DNA of 64,000 bases from Sapria himalayana (GCA_029783825.1 JAREIK010002991.1:1375281-1439280), one strand, 5' to 3'. Shown: positions 1 to 11,278, numbered from the stretch's first letter. The notes: generated by a model from the letters alone, not told the origin. A program made the numbers and translations.

Positions 1-70
1 AATATAAATATGTTTTCCTTTCTTATACTATCTTTGTGTAAGTTTAATACACACATATATTTATTTTATA

Positions 71-295
71 TGTTAAATAAACATTAAATATCCATTTTTA
101 GTGTGGAAGATAATTTATCAAAAGTCAGCAGTTACTCTTAAGGATGATAATGATTTTTAATTTTTGAAAAATAGAAAGACATACTACAACTTATAAATAA
201 ATCATTGTATTACTTGTAAAAATATATAGAATCAAAAAAAAAAACCTCTCCTCAAAAAACAATTCCATAGTTTACAGCCAATAATTTATTTCACA
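71..295 (+). repeat. 5' LTR of the copia element
   Basis: 225 bp, beginning TGTTAAATAAACATT and ending ATTTCACA. It aligns over its whole length with the repeat at 4270-4497. Confidence 0.9.
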
Positions 296-298
296 AAT

Positions 299-310
299 TG
301 ATATCAAAGG
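299..310 (+). other. Primer-binding site of the copia element (degenerate)
   Basis: TGATATCAAAGG begins three bases after the 5' LTR. It matches 9 of 12 positions of the initiator-Met-tRNA-complementary PBS used by most plant copia elements (TGGTATCAGAGC). The position is as expected and the mismatches fit decay. Confidence 0.65.
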
Positions 311-360
311 TATGTGAAGTATAATTAATAATGTGCCGCTGTCCCGATTAATGAAAATGA

Positions 361-1190
361 ACTATGAAAATTAAAATATTCAAATGAAAACTCTTCTCAA
401 TTCTGTGAATTGTTGGGAGGTAGTTCAAGAAAATTTCAAAAAAGCAGAATATATTGCTAGATATATGGCGACTCAATATAAGGTGTTGAAAGAAACGTGA
501 TCAAAAAATAAGACGACATAATACATGCTGTTTCAAGCTAATGATGAGTTGAACTTTGAGAAAATTACAAGTGCAAAAACTTCAAAAGAAGCATGTGACA
601 TCTTGAAGAGTACGTACAAAGGAAACAAGCAAGATAAACAAGTTAAGCTTTAAACTCTTCATAACGAGCTGGAAGGCATGAAGATGAAGTCAAAAAATGT
701 GTCCGATTATATCACGCATGTTAAAACCATGGTGGTACATGTCATAGAAAAGTCAAATGATCTAGCAACATTCACGGTCGACGAGCTTGCCAGTTCCCTA
801 ATGGAACATGAATATCATAAGAAGAAAAAAGAAAATGAGACACTTGAGCAGACATTTCAAACCAAAGCATCGATCAATAACGAAAAAATATTATATTCTC
901 AAAACTTTCGAGACAAATGTCATGGCCATGGTGGTCGAGCAAATAGTCGAGTGAGAAAAGCCATGATCAAGAAAAATATTATGAGAAGAAGAGACAATCA
1001 AACCAACAGAATTGACATGGAAGAGAACACAGTCGTGAAAGAGGTAATCGATCAAATTATTCCAATATCAAGTGCTACAAATGTGACAAATATGATCACT
1101 ATGCAAATAATTACAATTCCAATAAGTGTTATAATTATAGAAAGGTTAAGTATTTTGCAAAAAAATATCAAGTCAAGAAAAAGGTGAAAG
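361..1190 (+). pseudogene. copia gag remnant
   Basis: The longest open stretch (678-1187) and its upstream frame-shifted part read as a copia GAG polyprotein. Recognisable pieces include an N-terminal LTR-gag segment and a basic region rich in K, R and N that leads toward a degraded CCHC-like knuckle near 1050-1180 (YKCYKCDK-like in another frame). Stops and frame changes separate the pieces. Confidence 0.6.
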
Positions 1191-1239
1191 AGACAAACAA
1201 CCTAGCCACGAAAGATGATGTAAAAAAAATTTCTCTTAA

Positions 1240-4200
1240 TGGCATATAACAAAGTCAACACCAACAGCGACATGATGTGGTACCTTGACAGGACTGCAAG
1301 CAACCATATGTGTAGGCACGAGCATTATTTCAAAGAGATGTGAGAGATTGAAGCTGTATCTATATTATTTGGAGATGACTCGAAAATTAAAAATAAAGAT
1401 CAAGATATGATTTATTATGTACAAAAGGATGGTTTCATTGGATCAATCCAAGATGTATATTACGTACCAGACTTCAAGAACAACATTTTAAGTATGGGGC
1501 AACTAATAAAGAAAAGTTATTCAATTTTTATGAAAAAATCGAATATAACTATTAAAAGATAAGCAAGGACATTCAGTCGATCAAGTTGAAATAGATAGAA
1601 ATCAGATGTACAAACTAAATTTAAAAAGTGTATAAGAAAAATACTTATAAGTCAGTATAGAAGATAATGCGTCACTATGATATCTCCATTTTGGTTACCT
1701 ACATCATAAAGGCCTAAACAAGTGACAAAGAAGAACATGGTGTACAAACTACCAAACATAAAATATGAGAAAAAATTGTATGAAGAATGTGTACTCGGAA
1801 AGCATGCGAGAATGTCATTTCAAAAAAATACAGAATATCAAGCTAAGCAACATCTCGAGTTGATTCATTTCAACATATGTGAACCAATCATCTCTGAATC
1901 TTTCAGCGACAAAAGATATTTTATTTTTTTTATTAATGATTTCTCACGAAAAATATGGGTTTATTTTCTGAAAAAAAAAACTGAGACATTCGAGGTGTTC
2001 AAAAAATTCAAATTAATGATGAAAAAGATAACTGGTAGACACATCAAATCTGTATGATCCGATAGAGATGATGAGTACACTTTGATGATTTTCATGAAGT
2101 ATTGTGATGAGCAAGGCATAAGGCAATTTCTAACCATATCGTACTCTCCACAGCAAAACAATATGGCAGAGAGGAAGAACCGGAACATTCTCGACATGAT
2201 TCGGTCAATGCTCAAAAACAATAAATACCGAAGAAATTTTGGGCAAAAATAATGCAATGCACTATCTATGTTTAGAATCAATGTCTACATGCAAAATTGT
2301 ATGATCAAATACCACAAAAAATATGGAGCAGACAAAAATTGACAATATCTCATCTCAAAATATTTAGTAGTTTGACCTACACACACGTGCCGGATCTATA
2401 AATAACAAACCTCAAAAATAAATACAAAAGATATATTTTTATTGGGTATGATAAAAAAATAAAAAAATAGAAATTATTTGACCCAATAAGTAAGAAAAGT
2501 CTAGCGAACCATGATTTACGAGTTCATGAAACAAATCAATGAGATTAAAATGAAATAACAAAGGATATCATCAAAATTGAAGAATCATCAACTACTATAC
2601 CAATAATCATACTAAAAAATTCTAAAATAATTAATAATAAAGATAAACCACGATAATCTAAAATGCAAAATTTACAAGATTTATATAATTCGAAAAATGA
2701 GATACACCTTATATGTCTTTTGGTGGATTCTGAGACTATATGTTTTAAACATGCAGTACAAAACAAGTGGCAAACTACCATGGACAAAAAAATTAAAATA
2801 ATAGATCATAACAATACATAAGAATTAGTAAAATTGCTAAAAGAAACTTAGCCCATTGATACAAATGGGTATTTAAAAGAAAGATGAATATTCAAGAAGA
2901 GATAGAATGATAAAATGCAAGACTTATAACAAAGGAATACAAACAAAAAATATGAATCATGTTATGAAATATGACGAGGTGTTTGCTCCCTCAAGAATGA
3001 AGACAATCAGATTGCTCATTTCACAAGCAGCTTATTTCAAATGACCGATATTACAAATGGATATCAAGTTGATATTCCTGAATGATGTGCTTGAAGAAAA
3101 AATTTATATTAAACCACTCGAGTACATAAAAATCAGAAAAAAAAGAAGATATTAAAATTAAAGAAGGTACTTTAAGAGTTGAAGCAAACATCACGGGCAT
3201 GAAATACTCATATCGATACATACTTTAAAGAGAATAGATTCCAGCAATATCGATACGAATATATCCTTTATGTGAAAAAGAATAAAAATAATATGTTATT
3301 TGTTACTCTTTATGTCGTTGATCTTATTTTTATGAAAAATAATAATAAAATGATATAAAAATTCAAGAGCACAATGACACAAAAATTCAAGATAACAAAT
3401 TTAGGTTTTATAAATTTTTTCATTGGTCTGGATATAAGACGAAAAGAAAAATATCTTTATATCCCATGAAACAAATACAAATAAGATTTTGAAGAAGTAC
3501 AATATGGAGTCTTACAATCTGATTTCAACACTAATGAAACTGAGTGCAAAATTCTCTAAGCTTGATGGATAAGAACAAGTCGACGCAAGTAAATACTAGA
3601 GTTTAGTGAGAAATCTTCGCTATCTCACATGCACAAGACCGAACCTTGCATTAAGTGTCGATATTGTAAGTTAGTTCATGAGGGAGTTAGTTTATTCATA
3701 TTGAAAGGCGTTGAAGCTATCCTAAGATACATTAAAAGAATAATGTCACTCAGGTTATTCTATACAAATGTAACATATTATAAGTTGATCAGATACTCCG
3801 ATAATGATTGGTGCAGAGACTTGAACGATCAGAATAGCACATCAGATTATGTATTTTTATGGGTGACACGATGTTTACCAAGCTTTCAAAGAAGTAACTA
3901 ATCATGACACCCTCGATATATGAAACTGAATATGTGAAAATATCTGTGTGTACGTCATGCGATATGACTCAAATTTATTGGACAGAATGAAATAATAACT
4001 CAGTGCGACTGAGATACAAGTTGACAACAAATTAACAATTATGTTGAGAAAGAACCCGATGAATAATGAAAGAAACAAGCATATTGAAATTTGATTTCAC
4101 TTTATCCGAGATCAAGTAAATAAAGAAAATATAAAATTAGTACATGTGACAAGTTAGGACCAAATGGCAGAGATCTTCAATAAACCACTATCAATGATAC

Positions 4201-4250
4201 TACTCGACAAATACAAAAAATTACTCGGCATGAAAGATGACAAAATTATT
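1240..4250 (+). pseudogene. copia pol remnant (protease/integrase/RT/RNase H)
   Basis: Around 1722-2057 the reading includes ECVLGKHARMSF and HFNICEPI, followed by FFINDFSRKIWVYFLK, the GAG-pre-integrase to integrase-core transition. A later frame gives integrase residues near 2090-2200. The RT appears at 2980-3110 with segments such as KTIRLLISQAAYF and DIKLIFLNDVLEE, and the catalytic box at about 3310-3330 has become YVVD instead of YVDD. RNase H traces lie at 3870-4200. At least eight frame changes or stops make it a pseudogene. Confidence 0.8.
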
Positions 4251-4269
4251 TAAGTTTATAAGGGAATCT

Positions 4270-4497
4270 TGTTGAATAAACATTAAATGTCCATTTTTAG
4301 TACGGAAGATGAAATACCAAAAGCCAATAGTTATTTTTACGGATGATAATAATTTTTAATTTTTAATTTGAGAATGACATACTACAACTTATAAGCAAAT
4401 TATTATATTGCGTGTAAAAATATATAGAATCAAAAAAAACCTCTTCAAAAATAACTCTCCACAAGTCCATAGTTTGCATCAAACAATTTATTTTACA
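4270..4497 (+). repeat. 3' LTR of the copia element
   Basis: 228 bp, TGTTGAATAAACATT to TTTTACA, preceded by a short purine-rich tract (ATAAGGGAATCT, about 4258-4269) in the position of a polypurine tract. The TTATA duplication follows immediately. Confidence 0.9.
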
Positions 4498-4658
4498 TTA
4501 TATATAAATATATATACATTAAAAATAAACATTGTGTAACAAGTCATTCACCTTGCCATGCTGTATGCTTTTTGAGCCTTATGCATTTTAAAACTATGGG
4601 GCATTCAAATTCAGCAGCCAAGAAATGCAAACTTTAATGGGTACCAATTAATCCTTGT

Positions 4659-4780
4659 GAGCAAACAAAGCTATGATGAGTTAGCAAATTTCCATGAGGA
4701 AACATAGCTAAGATTAGTTGAGAAATTTCTATCAGCAAACATGGCTATAATGAGTTAGAAAATTTCTATGAGCAAACACC
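4659..4780 (+). repeat. 37-bp tandem repeat, about 3.3 copies
   Basis: Three consecutive 37-bp units (4659-4695, 4696-4732, 4733-4769) and a partial fourth share GAGCAAACA...GAGTTAG..AAATTTCTAT. They diverge by a few bases each. The array lies between the copia element and exon 2 of the glucosidase II beta-like gene, on its 3' side, so it is probably intronic. Confidence 0.8.
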
Positions 4781-4965
4781 AAGGGGCGTCGATGGTAAAT
4801 TGAACATGAATACCAATCAATCCAAGTTGATCAGCCAGTCTACCAATTTTTAGGTTAGTAAAAAAAATACACAATTCTTTTACGTTAGTAAATATGCTGG
4901 TATGTAAAATACATGGTAAAATTGCATTATTTTTTGAATGAACGAATTGAATTACGAATGGATAC

Positions 4966-5079
4966 CAGGTTCATCTGTCCCATCAACGCAATCACAGTAG
5001 TTGTCGTTGAGTCGATCTCGTGTGAACGACCCTGTGCCGTCCTTGCATTTTATCACGGAAGAAGTGAAGTACTCCTTAT
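4966..5079 (-). CDS. Glucosidase II beta (PRKCSH)-like protein, exon 2
   Basis: On the minus strand the exon runs from 5079 down to 4966 (114 nt). It is preceded by an acceptor reading CTTACAG and followed by a donor reading G|GTATCC. It completes an Asp codon split after exon 1 and encodes [14 protein letters not shown], then [20 protein letters not shown], ending in P plus the first base of a Gly codon. [13 protein letters not shown] and CDC.DGTDEPG are the signature of the N-terminal Cys-rich domain of the glucosidase II beta subunit, which in the ER helps retain the alpha subunit and support N-glycan trimming. Plants also have shorter paralogues with the same domain, so full length cannot be judged. 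The next exon should begin with the rest of Gly, then a Ser/Thr-Ala-Cys-Pro-like stretch. It was not found at 1-4960. Confidence 0.88.
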
Positions 5080-5166
5080 CTGTAAGGAACCAAGAATCTT
5101 CAATTACAATATAGCCCGATAACCCTACAAATGCTCCGGAGAAATTAGACAATGGAGAAGAGTTAC

Positions 5167-5290
5167 CTGAAGGACGGATGCCAGCGAATGACAGTGAAGA
5201 TTGAACCCGGAAGGTAAGCAAACAGATGGCAGCGCCAGTGATTGAAATGAAAACGCTCGCAATGCCGAGATAGCAAAGAGTGTTCCTCAT
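5167..5290 (-). CDS. Glucosidase II beta (PRKCSH)-like protein, exon 1 (5' end)
   Basis: The exon runs from ATG at 5290 to 5167 on the minus strand (41 codons plus one base), ending TCAG|GTAACT. The 87-bp intron (5166-5080) closes with TTCCTTACAG and the frame continues into exon 2. Residues 5-25 ([20 protein letters not shown]) form one hydrophobic segment, consistent with a signal peptide or signal anchor for the ER lumen. Residues 37-41 plus exon 2 give GIRPS-D-KEYF, matching the GV.P.DEKYY-like lead-in of the family. An in-frame ATG at 5389 would add 33 residues without obvious family similarity. The 5290 start is preferred because it puts the hydrophobic segment at the N-terminus. The read-through frame across the intron is open, which could mislead gene finders. 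Confidence 0.85.
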
Positions 5291-5785
5291 GGTTGCGAGA
5301 ATTTGCCTTCCAAGATGAAACCCTAAAACACGATGGAACCTGACGCGTCTGCAACAAAAGTCGGGGCCATTGGCGCAGACTTTGAACATGGACCCTCTGG
5401 GTTCCGCAAGTCGATCATTGCATGCGACGCCGGCCAATTGCTCTGGACTGCGTCGTTACGTCAAGATGGCAATTCGCCCTGGAGCAGTTTCTCCGGGGCC
5501 GGAAAAGCCCCTGCTTACCATTGGACTGGAGCGGATCTTGTATCGCCGAAACTATGCCGCCCTCCCCTACATTTTATGACTAGATTATAAATTTTGTTTC
5601 ATTAAATATATTACATATTATGAATGTATATAATATTGAGAAATTTATGTTATAATATAAAGTATGAAAATTTTGCGCTTTTATAATTCAAATTTCTTCA
5701 GCAATGTGAAATACCCAACCCTAGAAATTATATTTAAAAATGTATTTAAAAACAAAAAATAATTATAAAAATTAAAAAAAAATTA

Positions 5786-5827
5786 AATTTCAAAAAATTT
5801 CAAAAAATTTCAAAAAATTTTAAAAAA
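5786..5827 (+). repeat. TTCAAAAAAT decamer repeat
   Basis: Four adjacent copies of a TTCAAAAAAT-type decamer, the last degraded to TTTTAAAAAA. Confidence 0.7.
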
Positions 5828-5925
5828 ATAAATATAAAATTTATTTGAAAATGTATCCACACTATATAGTGGATTTCAAATAATGTTTGGGGTATATAAA
5901 TCTTATATATGAAATACGTAAATAT

Positions 5926-5980
5926 ATATATATACACACACACACACACATATACGTGTGTGTGTGTGTGTGTGTGCAAG
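5926..5980. repeat. (TA)n(CA)n-TATACG-(TG)n inverted microsatellite
   Basis: A CA run is followed by TATACG and then a TG run, so the two halves are reverse complements around a short centre. The whole stretch is alternating purine-pyrimidine. Confidence 0.9.
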
Positions 5981-6599
5981 CAAAACACAATCACAAAACA
6001 AATATTGTGTCCCCAAAATTAAAAAAAAAAATATTCACAATTAAAAACCACAAAATTCATAAAAAAATTCAAGAATGAAAGATAATTGTGGTAGAAGACA
6101 CCTTGATTGTGATGTTTAATTTCTAGGATTAAGTGTTTTTCGAAGATCTTCGAGCATTCACAAACACGAAAAAAATATCACACAAATAATTTTCGTATGA
6201 ACATCACATGAATACTACACGAACAATTTTCACATGAACACCACATGAATATCAGCTCTCCCTCTACAAAGTCCTTAAATGGAATAAAATGCGGATTAAA
6301 CTGCTCAATAAAGTAAATTGCTCCCTTTTCAAATTGTTGGATAAGCTCAGCTAAAGCTTGTGTATCAATTCATACAAAATAAAAGGAATAACAGAAGAAA
6401 AGACTTCCTAAAAAAGACTCAATAAAAAATATGAAAATATTTTACCATTTTATGTTAATTGTTAGTGGCACCTATTTTAAACGAGAGCATGCGTACACAC
6501 GTTTCTATTATATTAACACTAGAATCAGACCAAACAAAATTAAACTAAACATAAATTAAAATAAAACCAATTTGATATGGCCAACCCGAGCTAATACAA

Positions 6600-6735
6600 C
6601 ATATGTTCATGCATGTGGATATATATATATCTATATGTATCTATGTGTATATGCACGTGCACATATACACGCGTAATATAGTATATGATGTAGTATGTAT
6701 CTATACATCAATATGTATGTGACTCCGTGTGTATT

Positions 6736-6771
<36 letters not shown>

Positions 6772-6930
6772 ATATTATTTTACAAACATGTATGTATGTT
6801 GTTTTATATGTGTTATATACTACATATATTTGTGTATATGTACATATACACATATATGTTATTGTATTTATTTGTATGTATACAAACATATACATACATA
6901 CATACATATATATATATATACACATACTAT
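6600..6930. repeat. Alternating purine-pyrimidine satellite-like region with (TG)n
   Basis: A long mix of ATGTAT, TATATA and CACATA steps surrounds an uninterrupted TG run at about 6738-6768. Small open frames here are low-complexity artefacts. Confidence 0.85.
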
Positions 6931-7095
6931 TATACTAATAGCATGGTTGTGTGTTTGGCAAAGAAGAGACCGTCCAACCATATAGAATATGTGTTTGATT
7001 ATAGAAATATCAAATACATATCTCATGGTATTTTTACCCAGAGAAGAACTATGCGTAGATATATTACATATATAGACTATTAGGCTGAATTGGAG

Positions 7096-7127
<32 letters not shown>
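7096..7127 (+). repeat. (GT)n microsatellite
   Basis: An uninterrupted run of about 15 GT dinucleotides. Confidence 0.9.
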
Positions 7128-7131
<4 letters not shown>

Positions 7132-7842
7132 AATATTGTATTTATCTATGAACATATATACATATACATTACATTATACACGTGAGCTAGTGTGGAGGGA
7201 GGGGCACGTGACTATAGATGCACATAGTGTATAGAGAGATGTAGAGAGATAAAATAGTTATTGGGAGGGAAGAATACTTTGTGCTCATACTTAAATAAAT
7301 TTCATTTTGGTGTGTCGTGTGCTAGGTGGGGGTTGAATTAATCTATTATTGATGTCTACGTTGGACACAAGCCATTAAACATATCATACCTGTATAGTAT
7401 GATTTTTAGTTTGTTGATATCAGAAAGTAGACTATCAAGCCAAGTGAACTAGATATTTCTTGTTGGTTTATATTAGCATGCTCGTTAAACTTTGGTCCCA
7501 CATTATTAAGAGGCACAGGATAGCACTTATGTTATGTGGGAAGGATAAATATTATAGATGATCATTGTTTTTTTTTTAGAGTAATTTTATGAATAATAAA
7601 AGAATACATGAACAGATTAGCAAAATCACCATCTGCACGGCTTCATTTTTCAAGAGACTGAAGCATTTCTATTTTTCCACATGAAATTCATAGTATTAAG
7701 TGTTATATTTTTTTTCCACATCATAAAAATACTTAGTATAAATAAAGCCAAGATTAGTTTGTGTTGGGATGTGAGAGTGGAATGAAGCCCATAAGCTATT
7801 TTCAGGCTCATTGAGCTGAGAGGCCTCTGCTATATACATCAT

Positions 7843-7944
7843 AGTTCAACAATCAACTCTCATATTTCATGTCAAATCAATAATAATGTACCTAGTTCAA
7901 CAGCCAATTGTCATATTCAGCTTCAAATCAACAATAATATACCT
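7843..7944 (+). repeat. 51-bp tandem repeat, two copies
   Basis: AGTTCAACAATCAACTCTCA begins the first unit at 7843. The second unit starts at 7894 with AGTTCAACAGCCAATTGTCA and ends ATATACCT. About 82% of positions agree, and a short trace of a third unit follows. Confidence 0.75.
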
Positions 7945-9379
7945 GTAACTCAACATAGTATAAGCACGAGATTGCAAGTAAATTTTCATAACGAGAGTAC
8001 AATATTCATTTCAAGATTTAGTATTCATTATATTTTGGAGTAGAGTCTTGATTAATTTCCACTTTGTAATAAAACAAACTTTTTGATGCCATCGAAAAAA
8101 CCCACTTGTTTTAACATGTCATCTATATAGATAAAAGAGTTTTGCAATCTCAAAGCAAAAAAAAAAAAGAGATCCTCTAGGAAACCTATAATTGGGAATA
8201 CAAGTTTCACTAGACCTATTCTCTTGTATCTTGTGAATATTTTTCTAATGGCAAGCTAAATTAATATTCTATGGTTTATATAATTTTAATTATGTAATGG
8301 ATAAACGGTTTTGATATTAATAAATATATTTCATTCTTGTCATGGAATGTAAATTGATAGATACTATGGTTAATTAAAATTTTAATTAGGGATTTGACTA
8401 TTAATAGGTTTGTGTGAATTTTTATAGTAGATGATGATAGGTAATTATGAAGCTCACTCATACATACAGTATGCATGAAGTGATTGCCCTTCTAATTATG
8501 ATGAGAAAGGTAAAACTTTATATTAAAACACAAAATTTGGGTATATTAATTATTATAAGTTTGATGCTTACAAAGTTGAAAGCACAAGTAATTTTACATG
8601 TCAATCAATCATTCATATCTCAAAAAAACTAATTCTGATTTGATGTTGATATTTTATAGAATATTCTACTAAGAGTTTTACTTTTAATGTGAGTCATATT
8701 GTTACTATAGAAGATGGTGATAGGTAATTCACTAAATATGCCTGAGTGTATTGTGACTCACAGTGTGATAATAACCCTTTGAGTTACTTTTACTTATATG
8801 ATTTTTGCCAAAGAAACATGAGGGAGATAAATGTTAACTTTGCGAGTATAGTACTCAAAAAGCTAAAAATACAAATATTTATAAACCATATCAGTTATTA
8901 TATCTTCATGTTAGTTGAGACTGTAAAATAAGAATATAGATGGGAAGTAACTATAAGGCTAGTTGCTAAGTTGCCTAAATGATATAGGCTTGTGAATGAA
9001 TTTCAAATAGATATGATTTGTTGTCTTAGTGATAAAGCATATAGTGGACATCTATGAGACTAGATAGGCTTGTTATCACTCTGTTATGAGCTTAATTTTT
9101 GTTGTTTAGATAGTATCTTACAAGCTCATTAGCAAAGATATCTAGTCAACAAAGATCAACAAATATATAAGTCATATAAGTTGTAAAAGAGATTGTCATA
9201 TAAATATTGATCTCATGTGAATTATATGAGTAGTTTGTTCAATAAACAATAAGACAGCTCAATTCTAGTTAAATAGATATTTCATATATTGGTAATAATC
9301 TTTAATTCGCGTGCTTGTTTCTTTAATCCATGTAATAAATGTTAAATTATTTTTAAATATATTAGCTTTGGACACAAAA

Positions 9380-9740
9380 TGAAGGTTGAGTTATTATGTA
9401 CTGACTCATTGGCCTCTCTTAAACATCATACGGCCACAACACTGATAATGACCATAACATTGGGAATGACTTTTCATATGTATCATATGGATGTGATACT
9501 AGGACTGGTCATTACACTAGCATTAGTCTCCTCTAATCTTCATATAGCCACAGTGCTAAAAATGACTGTGATATTGCGAATCACCTCTCATGTATATCAT
9601 ATGACAATGAAACTAGGTATGATAGTAGTACAAAGGATGGCATTTCTTATGTCTCGAGTGGGCATGGTTTTGGGAGTGGCTATGATGCTAGCATTGAATT
9701 CTTTCACATATCTTATGGATGTGACACTACAAAAAGGTCA
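9380..9740 (+). pseudogene. Degenerate repeat-coding remnant, unrecognised
   Basis: One frame is open for about 125 codons (9379-9756), but the compositionally sensible frame is offset by one. That frame reads SYVSYGCDT, SCISYDNETRYDS, SYVSSGHGFGSGYDASI and HISYGCDTT, interrupted by stops. This is a Gly/Ser/Tyr/Asp repeat of roughly 35-40 residues per unit. It could be the tail of a decayed transposon gene. I do not recognise the family, and nothing suggests it is expressed. Confidence 0.3.
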
Positions 9741-10892
9741 CAGCCCTGACAATTAGCATGAACATAAAAGTCATGGCTCAGTCTTCCCTCACAGACAATA
9801 GTCATGATGTTGGGAAATGATAATGCTCAAGTAAATGTCCCCTATAATATTTCATGTCTAAATTTAATGTTACTGAAAAATTGACATGATTAATTCACTT
9901 TTTAACTTATCATAGCTCAAAAATCATGATTTTATAAAATGATAATGACCACGACATAAGCTACTCAGCCTTATTAATGATAAAGTCACCATGCTAAAGT
10001 GATTATAAGTTTTAGTATTCTTAGAATTTTTAGTTACTGTGATGTGAAATTCATATCTCAGTCATTCAATTGTAATGAGACAAGTATGACTATAACTCCA
10101 TGATGATATCACAACTACAGATAATATATTGCATAGTTAAAGCATTGTACTAGCGAGGTGATTGAGTCATAACGAACAAAAATCGTCACAACCAGTTAGA
10201 TAGTGTTTCGGCTAAGAATACATGCTAAAACCATGTGATTAACTGATTATCCATAACTTGCCAATTAGCCAGAACCCCAAAAAAAAAAAATACCAATTTC
10301 ACTACAATTCATCAAATCATATCAAAACTCTAAAGTCGTTAAATTATTTCATTTTTTATCACATTCTCATACTTATATATCATCAAAAAATTACCAAAAT
10401 ATTCAAGAATATTTGGTAATTTGAATATTAAACAACCACAGAAACCCTACTTACTTTGTTCGCTAGTTATCCATATTCACACTCTTTTTAGCCAATACAT
10501 CAACTATACTTAATGACTATTTTGAATATGCATTTTTATTATGACCTCAATAATCATAAAAAAGACATTAGGGGGCGTGGTAAAAATTATGGTTTTGAGC
10601 TTTCAATTTTATAAGTATCATACTCATATAAATTAGCACATATTTAACTAATAATTTTACACATGGAAGTCATAATCTTGTGAAGCTCCATATTATCAAA
10701 ACAAACATATATAAATTTAAAAATTCAATACATAAGTTATTTCAAAAGTTGAGAACATAAGGGTGATCATTTACTATTATTATGCACAACTAACCTAATT
10801 GGCCCGAGTTCGTTTTTTGTATCCCCATTTGAAAGTGCCGTAAATTTAAGTAATTTTTGATGCCTATAAGTCGCATCATTTGGAACTTTTCC

Positions 10893-10988
10893 ATGGCGGG
10901 GAAATTTATATGCTCCGGTGATCTACATTCTCTGCACCTGTTTCAATGGCCGGTTTTATCCTCCCGGCCTTCCTGTCAGCCACCATGA
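10893..10988 (+). promoter_or_regulatory. Upstream ORF overlapping the GTPase start codon
   Basis: An ATG in a strong context (CCATGGCG) at 10893 opens a 31-codon frame in a different phase from the main ORF. It runs across the main ATG (10946). Its stop TGA (10986-10988) overlaps the second in-frame Met codon of the main ORF (ATG at 10985) as ATGA. If the transcript includes 10893, scanning ribosomes would tend to miss the first main ATG and could reinitiate at Met14. A TATA-like CTATAAG at about 10864 could instead place the transcript start near or after 10893. Confidence 0.5.
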
Positions 10989-11278
10989 AAGCCAGTTCGG
11001 CTTCATCATTGAAACCGTCACGCCTCTGGTCAACTCTCAACTGCAAAAATCGCGCCTTCTCTGCCATGCCGGCGACTGCAGCCTCAGCTACTGTATGGGG
11101 CAGTTCACCCACAGAACCTAGTAGGCTGCGCAATGTGGCGGTCATAGCTCATGTAGACCACGGGAAGACAACTTTGATGGACCGTCTACTCAGGCAATGT
11201 GGCGCAGACATCCCTCACGAACGAGCCATGGACTCCATCAATTTAGAGCGAGAGCGGGGAATTACGATTGCTTCGAAA
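10946..11278 (+). CDS. EMB2785-like: TypA/BipA-like organellar translational GTPase, exon 1
   Basis: Codons 1-111, ending TCGAAA|GTGTGT (phase 0). Residues 1-56 contain no Asp or Glu and are rich in Ser, Ala, Arg and Lys, typical of a plastid or mitochondrial transit peptide. The GTPase domain starts with [18 protein letters not shown]1/P-loop AHVDHGKT at 68-75, the form used by BipA/TypA. Switch I follows as [14 protein letters not shown] (95-108), with Thr107 as the G2 residue. The product is a ribosome-associated GTPase of the EF-G/LepA/BipA superfamily, expected to act on 70S-type ribosomes in an organelle. The intron-rich structure and residue choices resemble Arabidopsis At2g31060 (EMB2785, embryo-essential) rather than the chloroplast TypA SVR3, an assignment from recalled family knowledge. 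Thirteen exons are visible (about 535 residues, 1603 nt) and the C-terminus is outside the window. Confidence 0.95.

Larger units (their letters stand above)
71..4497 (+). mobile_element. Ty1/copia LTR retrotransposon, full length but decayed
   Basis: Two near-identical direct repeats (71-295 and 4270-4497), both starting TGTT and ending in CA, enclose gag and pol remnants in sense orientation. A perfect 5-bp target duplication, TTATA, flanks the element at 66-70 and 4498-4502. The order of remnants, gag, integrase core (about 1750-2270), reverse transcriptase (about 2840-3350) and RNase H (about 3880-4200), with integrase before RT, is diagnostic of copia rather than gypsy. Stops and frameshifts are spread throughout, so the copy cannot be autonomous. 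The two LTRs differ by many substitutions and small indels, so the insertion is not recent. It lies 3' of the glucosidase II beta-like exons, probably inside that gene's next intron. Confidence 0.93.
5291..10892. other. Intergenic region between divergent genes
   Basis: 5.6 kb between the two start codons, which point away from each other. The first 250 bp next to the glucosidase II beta-like gene are comparatively GC-rich (5330-5570) and likely hold its 5' UTR and core promoter. A TTACGTCA motif (bZIP/CRE-like) lies at about 5456-5463. The rest is AT-rich with microsatellites at 5926-5980, 6600-6930 and 7096-7127, a 51-bp tandem repeat at 7843-7944 and a Gly/Ser/Tyr-type repeat remnant at 9380-9740. 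No other gene was recognised. Confidence 0.7.

Noticed and set aside
5333..5590. Plus-strand frames of 85 and 69 codons opposite the glucosidase II beta-like 5' region
   Set aside because: They are antisense to the 5' UTR/promoter side of the minus-strand gene and show no family similarity.
6701..7155. Frames rich in Tyr, Ile, Cys and Val in the 6.7-7.1 kb microsatellites
   Set aside because: Dinucleotide repeats translated in six frames.
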